A DNA stretch of 64,000 nt, taken from positions 1 to 64,000 of the forward strand of contig JBDLIT010000007.1 of NCBI GenBank assembly GCA_039714735.1, given 5' to 3'. Under the pieces are notes generated by a model that was not told the origin of the DNA, made no database searches, and saw only the letters and a list, made by a program, of their open reading frames with translations. This stretch comes from JASJBU01 sp039714735 (GTDB lineage Bacteria; Pseudomonadota; Gammaproteobacteria; Chromatiales; Chromatiaceae). This document shows positions 7,316-16,400 of this stretch, in pieces (position 1 is the first letter of the stretch; the number at the start of each line of letters is the position of its first letter). Both the position numbers and the translations under genes were made by a program.

Positions 7316-9410
7316 GATGCAAGAATTGGCCGACGCCTACAACCCAGTGAATATCGAACAGGAGATGTCCCCGAACCAGGTGTTGCGTTCCCGAATCGGT
7401 GTCATGACCCATTTGGCGCCCAAAGGTGTTCTATCCACCGAAGAAGAGTTGCAGCCGCTGCGCGCGGCTATCAATACCTGTCTGGCCCAGTGGGAAACCC
7501 AGGTGGTGATCGATCTTTCCACCGTACCCCTGCTCAACAGCCTGGCGCTGGAGACCCTGCTTGATCTGCAGGAGAGTCTTGCCAAAGCCGGTGGTTGGCT
7601 GAGAGTTTCCAACATCAAGCCGCTGATTCGGGAGGTTTTCTCGCTGACCGGCCTGGTGGAATCAATCCCGGTGGTTGAAGTCGATCAGGAGCAGGCGCAA
7701 CAGCCGGCTGCTCCGATACATCCATCGGCGTTGAAGATTCGCCTGGGGGATCTGCTGGTGGAGAAGGGGCTGATCACTCCGGCCCGTGTGGAAGAGGCGA
7801 TCATCCTGCAGAAAAAGCAGGGTCAGCGGCTGGGGCAGATCTTCGTCGATAAAGGCTGGATCACCGAGAAGGCGCTGCTCAACGTGCTCAGCGATCAGCT
7901 TGCTATCCCCTATGTCAATCTGCGCCCCGGACTCTATGATCCCGATATCACCGGTCTACTGGATGCAGGCATTGTGCGGCGTCTCAAGATGCTGCCCCTG
8001 TTCCGGCTGCGCGGTTCCTTGTTTCTGGCCACCTCCGATCCCCAGGCGGTACCCAGTTTCGGTGAGGTGGAGGAACGCACCGGGTTGCGGGTGCGTCCAG
8101 TGCTGGCGCGCAAGGAAGATATCATCAAGAGCATCAATGAGGCCCACTCCGAGAACAGTTTCGGCGCGGAAATCATTGAAGGCCTGGAAGATGATTTCGA
8201 GCTGGTCGATAACAAGTTGCCGGATGACTATTCTACGATCGACGATATGGCCGCGGGCAGCCCGGTCATCAATATGGTCAACTCGATCATTCAGCGGGCG
8301 GTGCATGACAAGGCCAGCGACATCCATATCGAGCCAGCGCAGAAAAAATCCCGTGTTCGTTTTCGGATCGACGGTCTGCTGTATGAGGTGATGACGCCCC
8401 GCCTGGAGCTGCACCCGGCGATCATATCGCGTCTCAAGGTGATGGCCAATCTGGACATTGCGGAACGCCGGCTGCCCCAGGATGGACGCATCCAGGTGCA
8501 CACCCAGGGGCGGCCCATCGACCTGCGTTTCAGTTCCCTGCCCGGACTCTATGGAGAAAAAATCGTGCTGCGGGTGCTGGACAAGAACCAGGCCATTCTG
8601 AATATCTCCAAACTGGGCATGCATGAGCCCAACCTGGAATCCTTCAAGCACCTGCTCGATCGTAGCTTCGGTCTGATCCTGGTGACGGGCCCCACCGGCA
8701 GCGGCAAGACCACCACGCTCTACTCGGCAATAAACTACCTCAACAGCATCGAGAAGAACATCGTCACTATCGAAGACCCGGTGGAGTATCAGCTGGATAT
8801 CGTCAACCAGAATCCGGTCAAGGAGAACATCGGCCTGACCTTCGCTAAGATGCTCAAGCATGTGTTACGCCAGGACCCGGACGTGGTGATGGTGGGTGAG
8901 ATCCGCGAACGGGAGACCGCCGAGATTGCGGTGCAGGCGGCGCTGACCGGCCATCTGGTGCTCTCCACCCTGCATACCAATGACAGTGTCGGTGCGGTGA
9001 CCCGCATGATCGACATGGGCGTTGAGCCCTATCTGCTTTCATCGGCGCTGATCGGTGTGGTCGCCCAACGTCTGGTGCGGCGCATCTGCCCCTCCTGCAA
9101 GACCGACTTTCTGGCTACGCCGGAACTGATCGATCGCTATGGCTGGCAGGAGCGGGGCAAGGTGCGGCTTTCCAAGGGAAGAGGTTGTCCCGAGTGCTAC
9201 GACTCGGGTTACAAGGGCCGCATGGGGGTGCATGAGGTCGTCGAGACCGAGTCCAGCCTGCAACGTCTGATCATCGCCAACCCATCCCGCGACGAGCTAA
9301 CCGAGTTTATGCAGCAGCGCAAGATCAAGAGCCTATTCGACGATGGCATGCAGCGGGTGCTGGAAGGCAGCACCACCATCGAGGAGATATCGCGGGTCAT
9401 CAACAGTTAA
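7296..9410 (+). CDS. mshE: STAS-MshEN-GspE fusion: pilus extension ATPase
   Basis: The C-terminal two thirds are a type II/IV secretion ATPase, with Walker A GPTGSGKTTTLYSA, the Asp-box region, Walker B/His-box DPDVVMVGEIRERETAE and TGHLVLSTLHTNDS, and a zinc motif with CPSC and CPEC pairs. Before it lies a canonical MshEN c-di-GMP site: two 24-residue RLG...Q motifs (residues 149-172 and 178-201) separated by five residues. Residues about 25-125 form a STAS-like domain (VVIDLSTVPLLNSLALETLL), not normally part of MshE or PilB. The ATG at 7296 overlaps the upstream gene; ATG 7317 is an alternative. The protein should power pilus extension at the inner membrane under c-di-GMP control, with the STAS domain as a possible second input. 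Confidence 0.9.
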   Translation: MRPFQIEMQELADAYNPVNIEQEMSPNQVLRSRIGVMTHLAPKGVLSTEEELQPLRAAINTCLAQWETQVVIDLSTVPLLNSLALETLLDLQESLAKAGGWLRVSNIKPLIREVFSLTGLVESIPVVEVDQEQAQQPAAPIHPSALKIRLGDLLVEKGLITPARVEEAIILQKKQGQRLGQIFVDKGWITEKALLNVLSDQLAIPYVNLRPGLYDPDITGLLDAGIVRRLKMLPLFRLRGSLFLATSDPQAVPSFGEVEERTGLRVRPVLARKEDIIKSINEAHSENSFGAEIIEGLEDDFELVDNKLPDDYSTIDDMAAGSPVINMVNSIIQRAVHDKASDIHIEPAQKKSRVRFRIDGLLYEVMTPRLELHPAIISRLKVMANLDIAERRLPQDGRIQVHTQGRPIDLRFSSLPGLYGEKIVLRVLDKNQAILNISKLGMHEPNLESFKHLLDRSFGLILVTGPTGSGKTTTLYSAINYLNSIEKNIVTIEDPVEYQLDIVNQNPVKENIGLTFAKMLKHVLRQDPDVVMVGEIRERETAEIAVQAALTGHLVLSTLHTNDSVGAVTRMIDMGVEPYLLSSALIGVVAQRLVRRICPSCKTDFLATPELIDRYGWQERGKVRLSKGRGCPECYDSGYKGRMGVHEVVETESSLQRLIIANPSRDELTEFMQQRKIKSLFDDGMQRVLEGSTTIEEISRVINS

Positions 9411-9423
9411 ATCTTTTATGCAA

Positions 9424-9540
9424 TTCACAGAGTACACAGAGGATTTTTTGTAGGTTGGATAAGCGCAGCGCAATCCGACAATTTTTTGGTTTTGTTGGGT
9501 GCGGCGCAACAAACAATTATCTCTGTGACCTCTGTGTTCT
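9424..9540. repeat. Palindromic intergenic repeat (REP/MITE-like)
   Basis: An imperfect inverted repeat (left arm CACAGAGTACACAGAGG at 9426-9442, right arm around 9520-9537) encloses two further hairpins: GTTGGAT...AATCCGAC and TTTGTTG-N9-CAACAAA. No coding sequence is present. It has the layout of a nested repetitive element in the gap between mshE and mshG; genome copy number cannot be judged here. Confidence 0.55.
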
Positions 9541-9602
9541 CGGCAACTGCTCCTGCGTTGCTCTAACTTCTGCATCCATGTAGTCGTCTGTGGTAAAAAT
9601 AA

Positions 9603-10721
9603 ATGGCTATCGAAATTAAAAAACAACCGCAAGCAACCCCCCGCGCAATCTCCTTCGGCGAGGTGTTTCAGGGACTGAACAAAAGCAGGATCGGCGATAA
9701 GGATCGGCGTTTCTTCACTGAGCAGATGGCGCTGCTGTTGGAGACCGGCGCCAATCTGCACGCCAGCCTGCTGGCGCTCAAGAGTCAGTCGAGCAATCCG
9801 GCGATGATCGAGATGATAGAGCAATTGATCGAGGATGTGGGGGAGGGTAAGCAGTTCTCCCATGCTCTGGCCAAACATCCCCAGGTCTTCACCCAGACCT
9901 ATATCAATCTGATCGCCGCCAGTGAGGACGGCGGCTTCATGTACGAAGTGTTGGAGCAACTGCTGGAGATGGAGGAGAAACGTGAACAACTGCGGGAGAC
10001 CCTCTTCTCCGCGCTCTCATACCCGGTATTTTTACTGCTGTTCGCGCTTGCTGTGGTGATATTCGTGTTGGTCGTGGTGTTTCCGAAGTTCAGTGAGATG
10101 TTTACCATGATCAGCGATCAGTTACCGGCTACCACCGTGTGGCTGATGGCGGCCAGCGATTTTTTTCGCCATCAGTGGGTTTATCTATTGATCGGTATGG
10201 CTGGGGTCTTTCTGTTATTCAGATATTGGGCTGCCAGTCCAGCGGGGCGTTATCGGCTCGACTGGGCCAAGTTGCATCTGCCGCTGCTGCGCAACATCTT
10301 TATCCAGCTCTACCTGCTGCAGGCGTTACGTGTCCTAAGTCTATCGTTGAGCAATGGGGTCGGCATCATGGATACCCTGCATGCCTGCAAGGATGTGGTG
10401 CCCAACCGGTTGTTTCAGGATTTTATCGGCCGGGTCGAGCAGCGTGTCGAGGCAGGCGAGGGCATCGCCGTAGGTTTTAAAGAGGCCGGATTCATTCCCC
10501 CGATAGTGGAACAGATGATCTCAACGGGTGAAGAGACAGGCAACCTGGCCAAGGTTATGGCCAGATTGTCCGATTTTTATGAGCGGGAACTTTCCAACCG
10601 GCTCAAGACCCTCTCGAAATTGGCGGAACCGGTCATGTTACTCGTCATGGGGGTGGTGGTCGGTGTGCTGGTCAGTTCGCTGATCCTGCCGATTTTCAAG
10701 CTGTCGCGGGCGGTTGGATAA
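9603..10721 (+). CDS. mshG: GspF/PilC-family inner-membrane platform protein
   Basis: The 372-residue protein has the two tandem T2SSF domains: one at about 35-160 (FFTEQMALLLETGANLHASL) and one at about 240-365 (LQALRVLSLSLSNGVGIMDT, MISTGEETGNLAKVMARLSD). Three membrane segments follow the usual pattern (about 140-162, 190-210, 345-368). It is the inner-membrane platform on which the adjacent ATPase acts to assemble pseudopilins. By context it corresponds to MshG. It is separated from mshE by about 190 bases containing a palindromic repeat. Confidence 0.92.
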   Translation: MAIEIKKQPQATPRAISFGEVFQGLNKSRIGDKDRRFFTEQMALLLETGANLHASLLALKSQSSNPAMIEMIEQLIEDVGEGKQFSHALAKHPQVFTQTYINLIAASEDGGFMYEVLEQLLEMEEKREQLRETLFSALSYPVFLLLFALAVVIFVLVVVFPKFSEMFTMISDQLPATTVWLMAASDFFRHQWVYLLIGMAGVFLLFRYWAASPAGRYRLDWAKLHLPLLRNIFIQLYLLQALRVLSLSLSNGVGIMDTLHACKDVVPNRLFQDFIGRVEQRVEAGEGIAVGFKEAGFIPPIVEQMISTGEETGNLAKVMARLSDFYERELSNRLKTLSKLAEPVMLLVMGVVVGVLVSSLILPIFKLSRAVG

Positions 10722-10828
10722 GGCGAATTTTTATCGATGATTTGTTAAAGGAATTTACGGATTTGCCGATACAAAATCTCAAGAGTAACGGCTTGGTATC
10801 TTCATAACTAGAACACATGAGGTTGGGA

Positions 10829-11392
10829 ATGAATCGGGTACACAAAATGGCACAACAGGGCTTTACCTTAGTGGAACTGTTGATTGTTGTGATTATCTTG
10901 GCGCTATTGGCAGCCATCGTGGTGCCGCAATTTGCCTCTTCAACGGATGATGCAAAGATATCATCGCTGGATACGACATTATCCAATATGCGAGGCGCTA
11001 TCGATCTCTACTACCAACAGCACAGTTCCTATCCTGGGAAGGTAACCGCAGTATCCACCTATGCCTGTGCAGGCACGGCTGGTACTGGTGACGGTGGGTT
11101 GGGTAACGAAGCGCTGACTTTCCAGGATCAAATGTCCATGTATACGGCCACCAATGGTATGGCCTGTAGCACGAAAGACACAAATCACAAATATGGCCCC
11201 TATCTGAAAAAGAGAGACCTGCCGGATAATCCGGTAACCGGTGTCGGCACCTTTGCAGTTGTCACTGCTGGTGATTTGAATATGAATGGAGACAACGTCA
11301 ACCTGGGTTGGAAGTACGATAACACCACCGGTAAATTTATCGCCAACGACACGACACTTGATCCGGACGGGGTTGCTTACGATAAACATTGA
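10829..11392 (+). CDS. Type IV (pseudo)pilin, GspG-like
   Basis: A short leader ending QQG is followed by FTLVELLIVVIILALLAAIV, the class III signal with Gly-1, Phe+1 and Glu+5 for prepilin peptidase. The body carries GspG-like features (GPYLKKRDLPDNP, GWKYDNTTGKFIAND) and a Cys pair. I chose ATG 10829, with GAGG six bases upstream, over ATG 10817. At 187 residues it is the best candidate for the main structural pilin of the locus. Confidence 0.88.
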   Translation: MNRVHKMAQQGFTLVELLIVVIILALLAAIVVPQFASSTDDAKISSLDTTLSNMRGAIDLYYQQHSSYPGKVTAVSTYACAGTAGTGDGGLGNEALTFQDQMSMYTATNGMACSTKDTNHKYGPYLKKRDLPDNPVTGVGTFAVVTAGDLNMNGDNVNLGWKYDNTTGKFIANDTTLDPDGVAYDKH

Positions 11393-11440
11393 CAGGCATC
11401 GGGTTGAGATTCGGCAGGCATCCGGATTCATGTTGCTCCC

Positions 11441-12004
11441 ATGCGGAAAGAGACCGGTCTTAGCCTGATTGAACTGACAGTCGTTATTGCCATCTTGGGG
11501 ATCACCGCAATCGTGGTGATCCCCAACTTTTCCTCTACAGATCCACAAAAGCTCGAACTGGCGGCGCACACCATTGCCGAGGCGATCCGCTATGCCCGCA
11601 GTGAATCGATGCGCACCGGTGAGATTCATGCAGTGCTGGTCGACACCGATGACGCTGACTCTCTGGGCAAGGATATTATGGTTTTCAAGGTGGATCTGAC
11701 CGCCAGCCCTTTTGGCAATGCGCAGACCCTCTATCACCCAATCAGCAAACAGCCCTATGACCTGTGGCTCGGCAAGGGCAGCGCCACCCGGAACGTACAA
11801 TTCGCCAGTACTACTGAGCCGTTTTCCTTCGATGGCGTGATTGGAACGAAGAAATATCTCCATTTCACTGGTGCGGGAGTGCCGGTATGGGTGGCGGATG
11901 GTGTGCTGAGCCGATTCACAAGCGGTGACATTAATCTGACCTATGGAGATCAAATCCGGTCTGTCGCCATCCAGCCGATTACCGGTCGGGTGCAGGTGCA
12001 ATGA
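11441..12004 (+). CDS. Pseudopilin, GspH/FimT-like (MshC-type)
   Basis: The protein starts with a short leader and the class III site G|LSLIELTVVIAILGITAIVV, with Glu at +5. The segment AIRYARSESMRTGEIHAV is the hallmark of GspH/FimT minor pseudopilins, which prime fibre assembly. It is 187 residues long. Its last bases overlap the next gene (ATGA-type junction at 12001-12004), so the minor pseudopilins are translationally coupled. Confidence 0.85.
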   Translation: MRKETGLSLIELTVVIAILGITAIVVIPNFSSTDPQKLELAAHTIAEAIRYARSESMRTGEIHAVLVDTDDADSLGKDIMVFKVDLTASPFGNAQTLYHPISKQPYDLWLGKGSATRNVQFASTTEPFSFDGVIGTKKYLHFTGAGVPVWVADGVLSRFTSGDINLTYGDQIRSVAIQPITGRVQVQ

Positions 12005-12438
12005 AAAGACAACTTTCTGTGCATCGGTCCGTTGGCGGTTTTTCCTATACAGAGGTATTGGTTTCCACCTTCCTTATCGCCATCCTGCTGGTGCCGGCCC
12101 TCGAATCACTGCACAACGGAATACTGGGCAGCGAGGTGCATGCTACCCGGGTCGATAACCACCTGCGCTTGACCGGCAAGCTGGAAGAGGTGCTGGCACA
12201 GCCGTTTACGGAACTGGAGCAGGCGGCTGATGCTGCAGGCGGGTCTGGCGTGGTCATCGATACCTATTCTGATGCCGCCGGGTCCGACTGGCGGCGTCTG
12301 GTCTATCTGGCCCGCTATGACGGGGATAACGCCGACGCCGACGACGCCCCCTTTACCGGCGCCGATCCGGGTCTGCTCTGGGTGCGGGTGCAGATCGAAG
12401 GCGCTGACGAGTCGCTGCAAACCCTCACCCTTGACTAA
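12001..12438 (+). CDS. Minor pseudopilin, PilV/GspI-like (MshD-type)
   Basis: The leader ends GG and is followed by FSYTEVLVSTFLIAILLVPA, a prepilin helix with Glu at +5. The remaining ~110 residues form a small globular domain with an Asp-rich stretch (DGDNADADDAPF) late in the protein. At 145 residues it fits PilV/GspI-type minor pseudopilins. It overlaps the previous gene by four bases and is 13 bases from the next. Confidence 0.8.
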   Translation: MKRQLSVHRSVGGFSYTEVLVSTFLIAILLVPALESLHNGILGSEVHATRVDNHLRLTGKLEEVLAQPFTELEQAADAAGGSGVVIDTYSDAAGSDWRRLVYLARYDGDNADADDAPFTGADPGLLWVRVQIEGADESLQTLTLD

Positions 12439-12451
12439 GAAAAGCAAACAG

Positions 12452-13438
12452 ATGAGTGACGCTGCTGCGCATACCCGGGGCTTCACCTACGTGGAACTGC
12501 TCCTGGCGCTGACTATCGCTGCGCTGCTGGTGGCGGGGCTTTCCGGGGTGGTGGGCCAGGCGCTGCAGATCCATGAAGTCACGCACCAAACCAATGAGCT
12601 TTCCCGGCAAGCCGGCTTCGCGATGCAGCGCATGGTGCGGGCGGTCTCTCACAGCCGGCATCTTCTGTTGCCGTTGAGCGATAACTCCAATACAAACTGG
12701 CCTGAGAACGTTCGGGAAGAAACGCTACCGGCTTCCCCACCCATCGGCGACAGCACCCTGGCGACGGCGGTGCTGGCGGTGTCATTGCCAGCCACTGTCG
12801 ACCAGAACGTCGATGGCGTGCCCGATGCCGACAACGATGGCGACGGCTTGATCGATGAAGATCTGCATGCCGACAACAACTTCGATGGCGCACCCGGCAT
12901 TGCGCTGATCGACGACAATGGTGACGGTAGCGTGGACGATTCCGCCGCTGCCGACCCACTCTCAGACAACGACGAAGACGATGTAGCGACCGATGAGAGC
13001 TTGAACGGTTTGGACGACGACGGCGACGGCAATATCGACGAGGACCTGAAATCGGATCAAAACGATGACGGGCAATCTGGTGTTATGGGTGTCGACGATG
13101 ACGGGGATGGCAACGTCGACGAAGCCAACAAGAACGACGACGATGAGGACGGCCTGAGCGACGAAGATTGGTATGACTCGCTGGTGTTCTATCTCGAGAG
13201 CGGGGTTTTGAAAGAGCGCATGCCGGTGCCTTGGGACACCAACGGCGACAGTATGGTGACGGGTGGCGATTTCGTGATCAACACCATTGCCGAGCATGTC
13301 ACCCGTTTTCGCGTGGAGCGTATTCTGCAATCCAATCAGCGCTCCCAGCTCGTTGATTTGACCCTGGAACTCACCAGCCCGCTCGGCGGGGAAGTGATCA
13401 GTCTGCAGACCCAGGTCAGGTTGGGAGGGGCATTGTGA
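12452..13438 (+). CDS. Minor pseudopilin (PilW/GspJ-like) with Asp-rich calcium-binding-like repeats
   Basis: The leader ends RG and continues FTYVELLLALTIAALLVAGL, a prepilin helix with Glu+5. Residues about 125-240 are an insertion of repeated Asp-rich loops (DADNDGDGLIDED, DDNGDGSVDDS, DDDGDGNIDED, DDDGDGNVDEA, DDDEDGLSDED) of the DxDxDG type seen in EF-hand and thrombospondin type 3 calcium sites. A PilW/GspJ-like C-terminus follows. I chose ATG 12452; a TTG at 12431 is possible. At 328 residues it is much longer than ordinary GspJ. By position it is MshO-like. Calcium could order or cross-link the pilus tip; that is inference. Confidence 0.85.
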   Translation: MSDAAAHTRGFTYVELLLALTIAALLVAGLSGVVGQALQIHEVTHQTNELSRQAGFAMQRMVRAVSHSRHLLLPLSDNSNTNWPENVREETLPASPPIGDSTLATAVLAVSLPATVDQNVDGVPDADNDGDGLIDEDLHADNNFDGAPGIALIDDNGDGSVDDSAAADPLSDNDEDDVATDESLNGLDDDGDGNIDEDLKSDQNDDGQSGVMGVDDDGDGNVDEANKNDDDEDGLSDEDWYDSLVFYLESGVLKERMPVPWDTNGDSMVTGGDFVINTIAEHVTRFRVERILQSNQRSQLVDLTLELTSPLGGEVISLQTQVRLGGAL

Positions 13439-16400
13439 GAAGCGCCGGTCTGAAGCAGCATGGCTATATCATGCTCCCGGTGATGCTCACCGTAGCCCTG
13501 GTGGCAACCATCGCCTTCATGATGAATCATGAGAGCAGCATGGGGAGCAAAAGCATCAGCAATGAGCTGGAGGCAGCGCAGGCCCGTTTTGTGGCAGAGG
13601 CGGGGTTGAGGCACGCTCAATGGCAGGTTAAACAGGCCGGCTGTGGTCCTTACACCGACATTTCAGGCCAGACATTCGGCAACCATAGCTACTCCGCCAC
13701 CATCACTCCCAACAATGCCGGCGGGCAGATCACCAGCTACAGTGTGCCGGTCAGCGACGATGCCTGGATCAAGAGTGATACACCCACCCAGAACTACGGC
13801 AACGATGCCCAGCTCAGTACTTTTTTCCGCTTTATGCCGAGTTCCACCCAACGCACCCTGTACCGCTTCGATATCGCAAGCGCGGGTATCGCGCCCGGCG
13901 CCCTGGTGGTCTCCGCCGTGGCCAAGCTATTTGTCGTAGATTCCAATGACTCGGCGCCTGTCACTGCACACCAGGTCACTGCGGACTGGACCGAATCGAC
14001 CGTCAACTGGGACAACATCAACGCCAGTCACGACAGCTCAACCCTTGCCTCCATACCCACGGGTTCGCCGGTGGGAGAGTACGTGTCGGTCAATATCACA
14101 TCGCTGGTGCAGGGCTGGATCAACGGCACGACGGCCAATCAGGGCATCATGCTGAAGACCACGTGGATAAATGACCTGGCCCAATTCACCAGCAAGGAGT
14201 ATGGCAATACCAGTCAGCACCCGCTGCTCGAGATAAAGATATCAGACGGCACGCTCTCCAATCGCGCCTCCATCGCCGCTCAGGGCACCCTGACCAATGG
14301 CGTGGCCCGCGGCATGACGAGGGAAGACCTGGTGCTCTACCAGGCGGCGCTTAACACCCTGGAACTCCAACCCGACGCGACAGAGGGCAGAGACACATTT
14401 CTGGACCAATTGTTTAACAGCAACCCCAACGGTGCGAGCACCAGCTTGACCATCAGGGACGAAAGTGGCTTTAACGCCATGCGTCCATTGCTGTCGTTTG
14501 ATCTCAGCCTCATCCCAGCTGGAGCCCATATCCAGGCGGCGAGCCTTGGCCTGTACCTGGAACAGAGCAGCGGCGATCCCTTCTCCGTCGATGTGCATCG
14601 TGTAAGTGCGTCCTGGTTGGAGGATAGCGCGTCCTGGGATGAGCGCCAGTCCGGGACGGCATGGTCCACAGCTGGCGGAGACTTTGATCCAGTCCCGGTT
14701 ACGACCGGCGTCGTCGGCCCAGCGACAGACCTTTTCTACGCGCTGGACGTGACCAATCTGGTAGAGGGTTGGGTTACAGACATGCATGCCAACGATGGCC
14801 TCATCCTGGTGGTTCCCCAGGGCACTCTGCAGAACGGCTTTGCCAGCAGCGACAGCGCCACAGCGGCGAACCGCCCCAAACTGACCGTCACCTACACCTG
14901 TGAATGTGGCGTCGCCTGTATCGCTCCCCAGGGATCCGGTAAAGTCCTGCTGGTGGTGGGCGATGCGCTCAATGTCGATCCCGGCGATGCTTACAAGCGT
15001 TCGCTCTTCGAAGACTGGGGCTACATGGTCTCGCTGATCGATGACGATAGTGATCAGCCAACCATCGATGCTGCCTTAGCAAACAATGATGTGGCTTATA
15101 TTTCGGAAACGGTCAGTGACTGGACATTGGGTGACAAGCTGGCCGCTACCACCAAGGGGGTGCTCAATGAGAAGGGGGGGCAGAACGATAATCTGGCTAT
15201 TGCTCCGGGTAGCACCAACTCGGTGGGCAGAAGCCTCTCTGTGATCGACAGCAGTCACTACATCACCGAACTGCTTCCTCTGGGAGCATTACCCATCTAT
15301 TCTGCGGACATGGATGGACTCAGTGTCAGCGGCACTTTGGCTCCTGGGCTGCAGACATTGGCGGATTGGGGTGGGCAGGGCAGCCTGGTCGTCCTCGATG
15401 TTGGCGCGGAGGTTTATCAAGGGGCTACTTACAATGGAGACGGCACCGCCACTGGCAGGCGTGTCTCCCTACCCATCGGCAGAAACAGTGCCTTCAACTG
15501 GGAATATCTCAACAACAACGGCCGGCTACTCGTGCAGCGGGCCATTCAGTGGGGCAGTGAGGGTATCGGCAGTTGCAGCAACCCACAGACGCTGGAAATT
15601 TCGGTCATCGCCAGCCATGATGACGGGGAGGAACCGTTGAGCGCCGATCAGCCGGTACTCGCAAGCGACGACCTGGAGCTGGGCAACACCTCGGATGGGG
15701 ATCAAGTGGTCGGTATGCGCTTCCAGAATGTAACCATCTCCCGAGGTTCTGAAATCATCGAAGCCTACGTCGATTTCACCGTGGACGAAACCACGAGTGG
15801 GGACACGAATCTCATCATTAAAGGCGAGGCGAGTGACAATGCCGCTGAGTTCGCCTGGACTTACCACAACATTATCGACCGCCCTACGACCAGCGCGTTG
15901 ACGCCATGGAGTGACGTGCCACCGTGGAACAGCGTCGGTGAGGTGCATTCGACCCCCGACGTGGCTGCCGCGGTGCAGGAGATAGTCGATCGACCCGGAT
16001 GGTCGAGCGGAAACGCGCTGGCTATCATCATCAGCGGCACGGGCAGACGAATCCCGGAGAGCTACGACGGCTTGCCTTCAGGGGCGCCAAAGTTGCGGGT
16101 GACTTTCTGTCCGTCTGGAGCAAGCCCTTCGGTGATCTACTGGACCGACGATCTGGCAAACAAGATTCAACGATCCGATGAAGATGGCTCGAATATCGAG
16201 GATGTGCTGACCGGCCTGAATGCGCCCACCGGTCTCGCGATCGATACCAGTGCCGGTAAGCTCTACTGGACCAACGGGTCTGGTCAGATCAAACGTTCAA
16301 ATCTGGATGGTACCGATATCGAAGTCGTTTTTACCGATTTGAGCGCTGTTTTTGATGTGAAACTCGATACGACGGCCGGCAAGGTCTATTGGAATAATCT

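Noticed and set aside
7956..8861. Long minus-strand frame (301 codons) inside mshE
   Set aside because: It is a shadow of the highly conserved ATPase coding strand.
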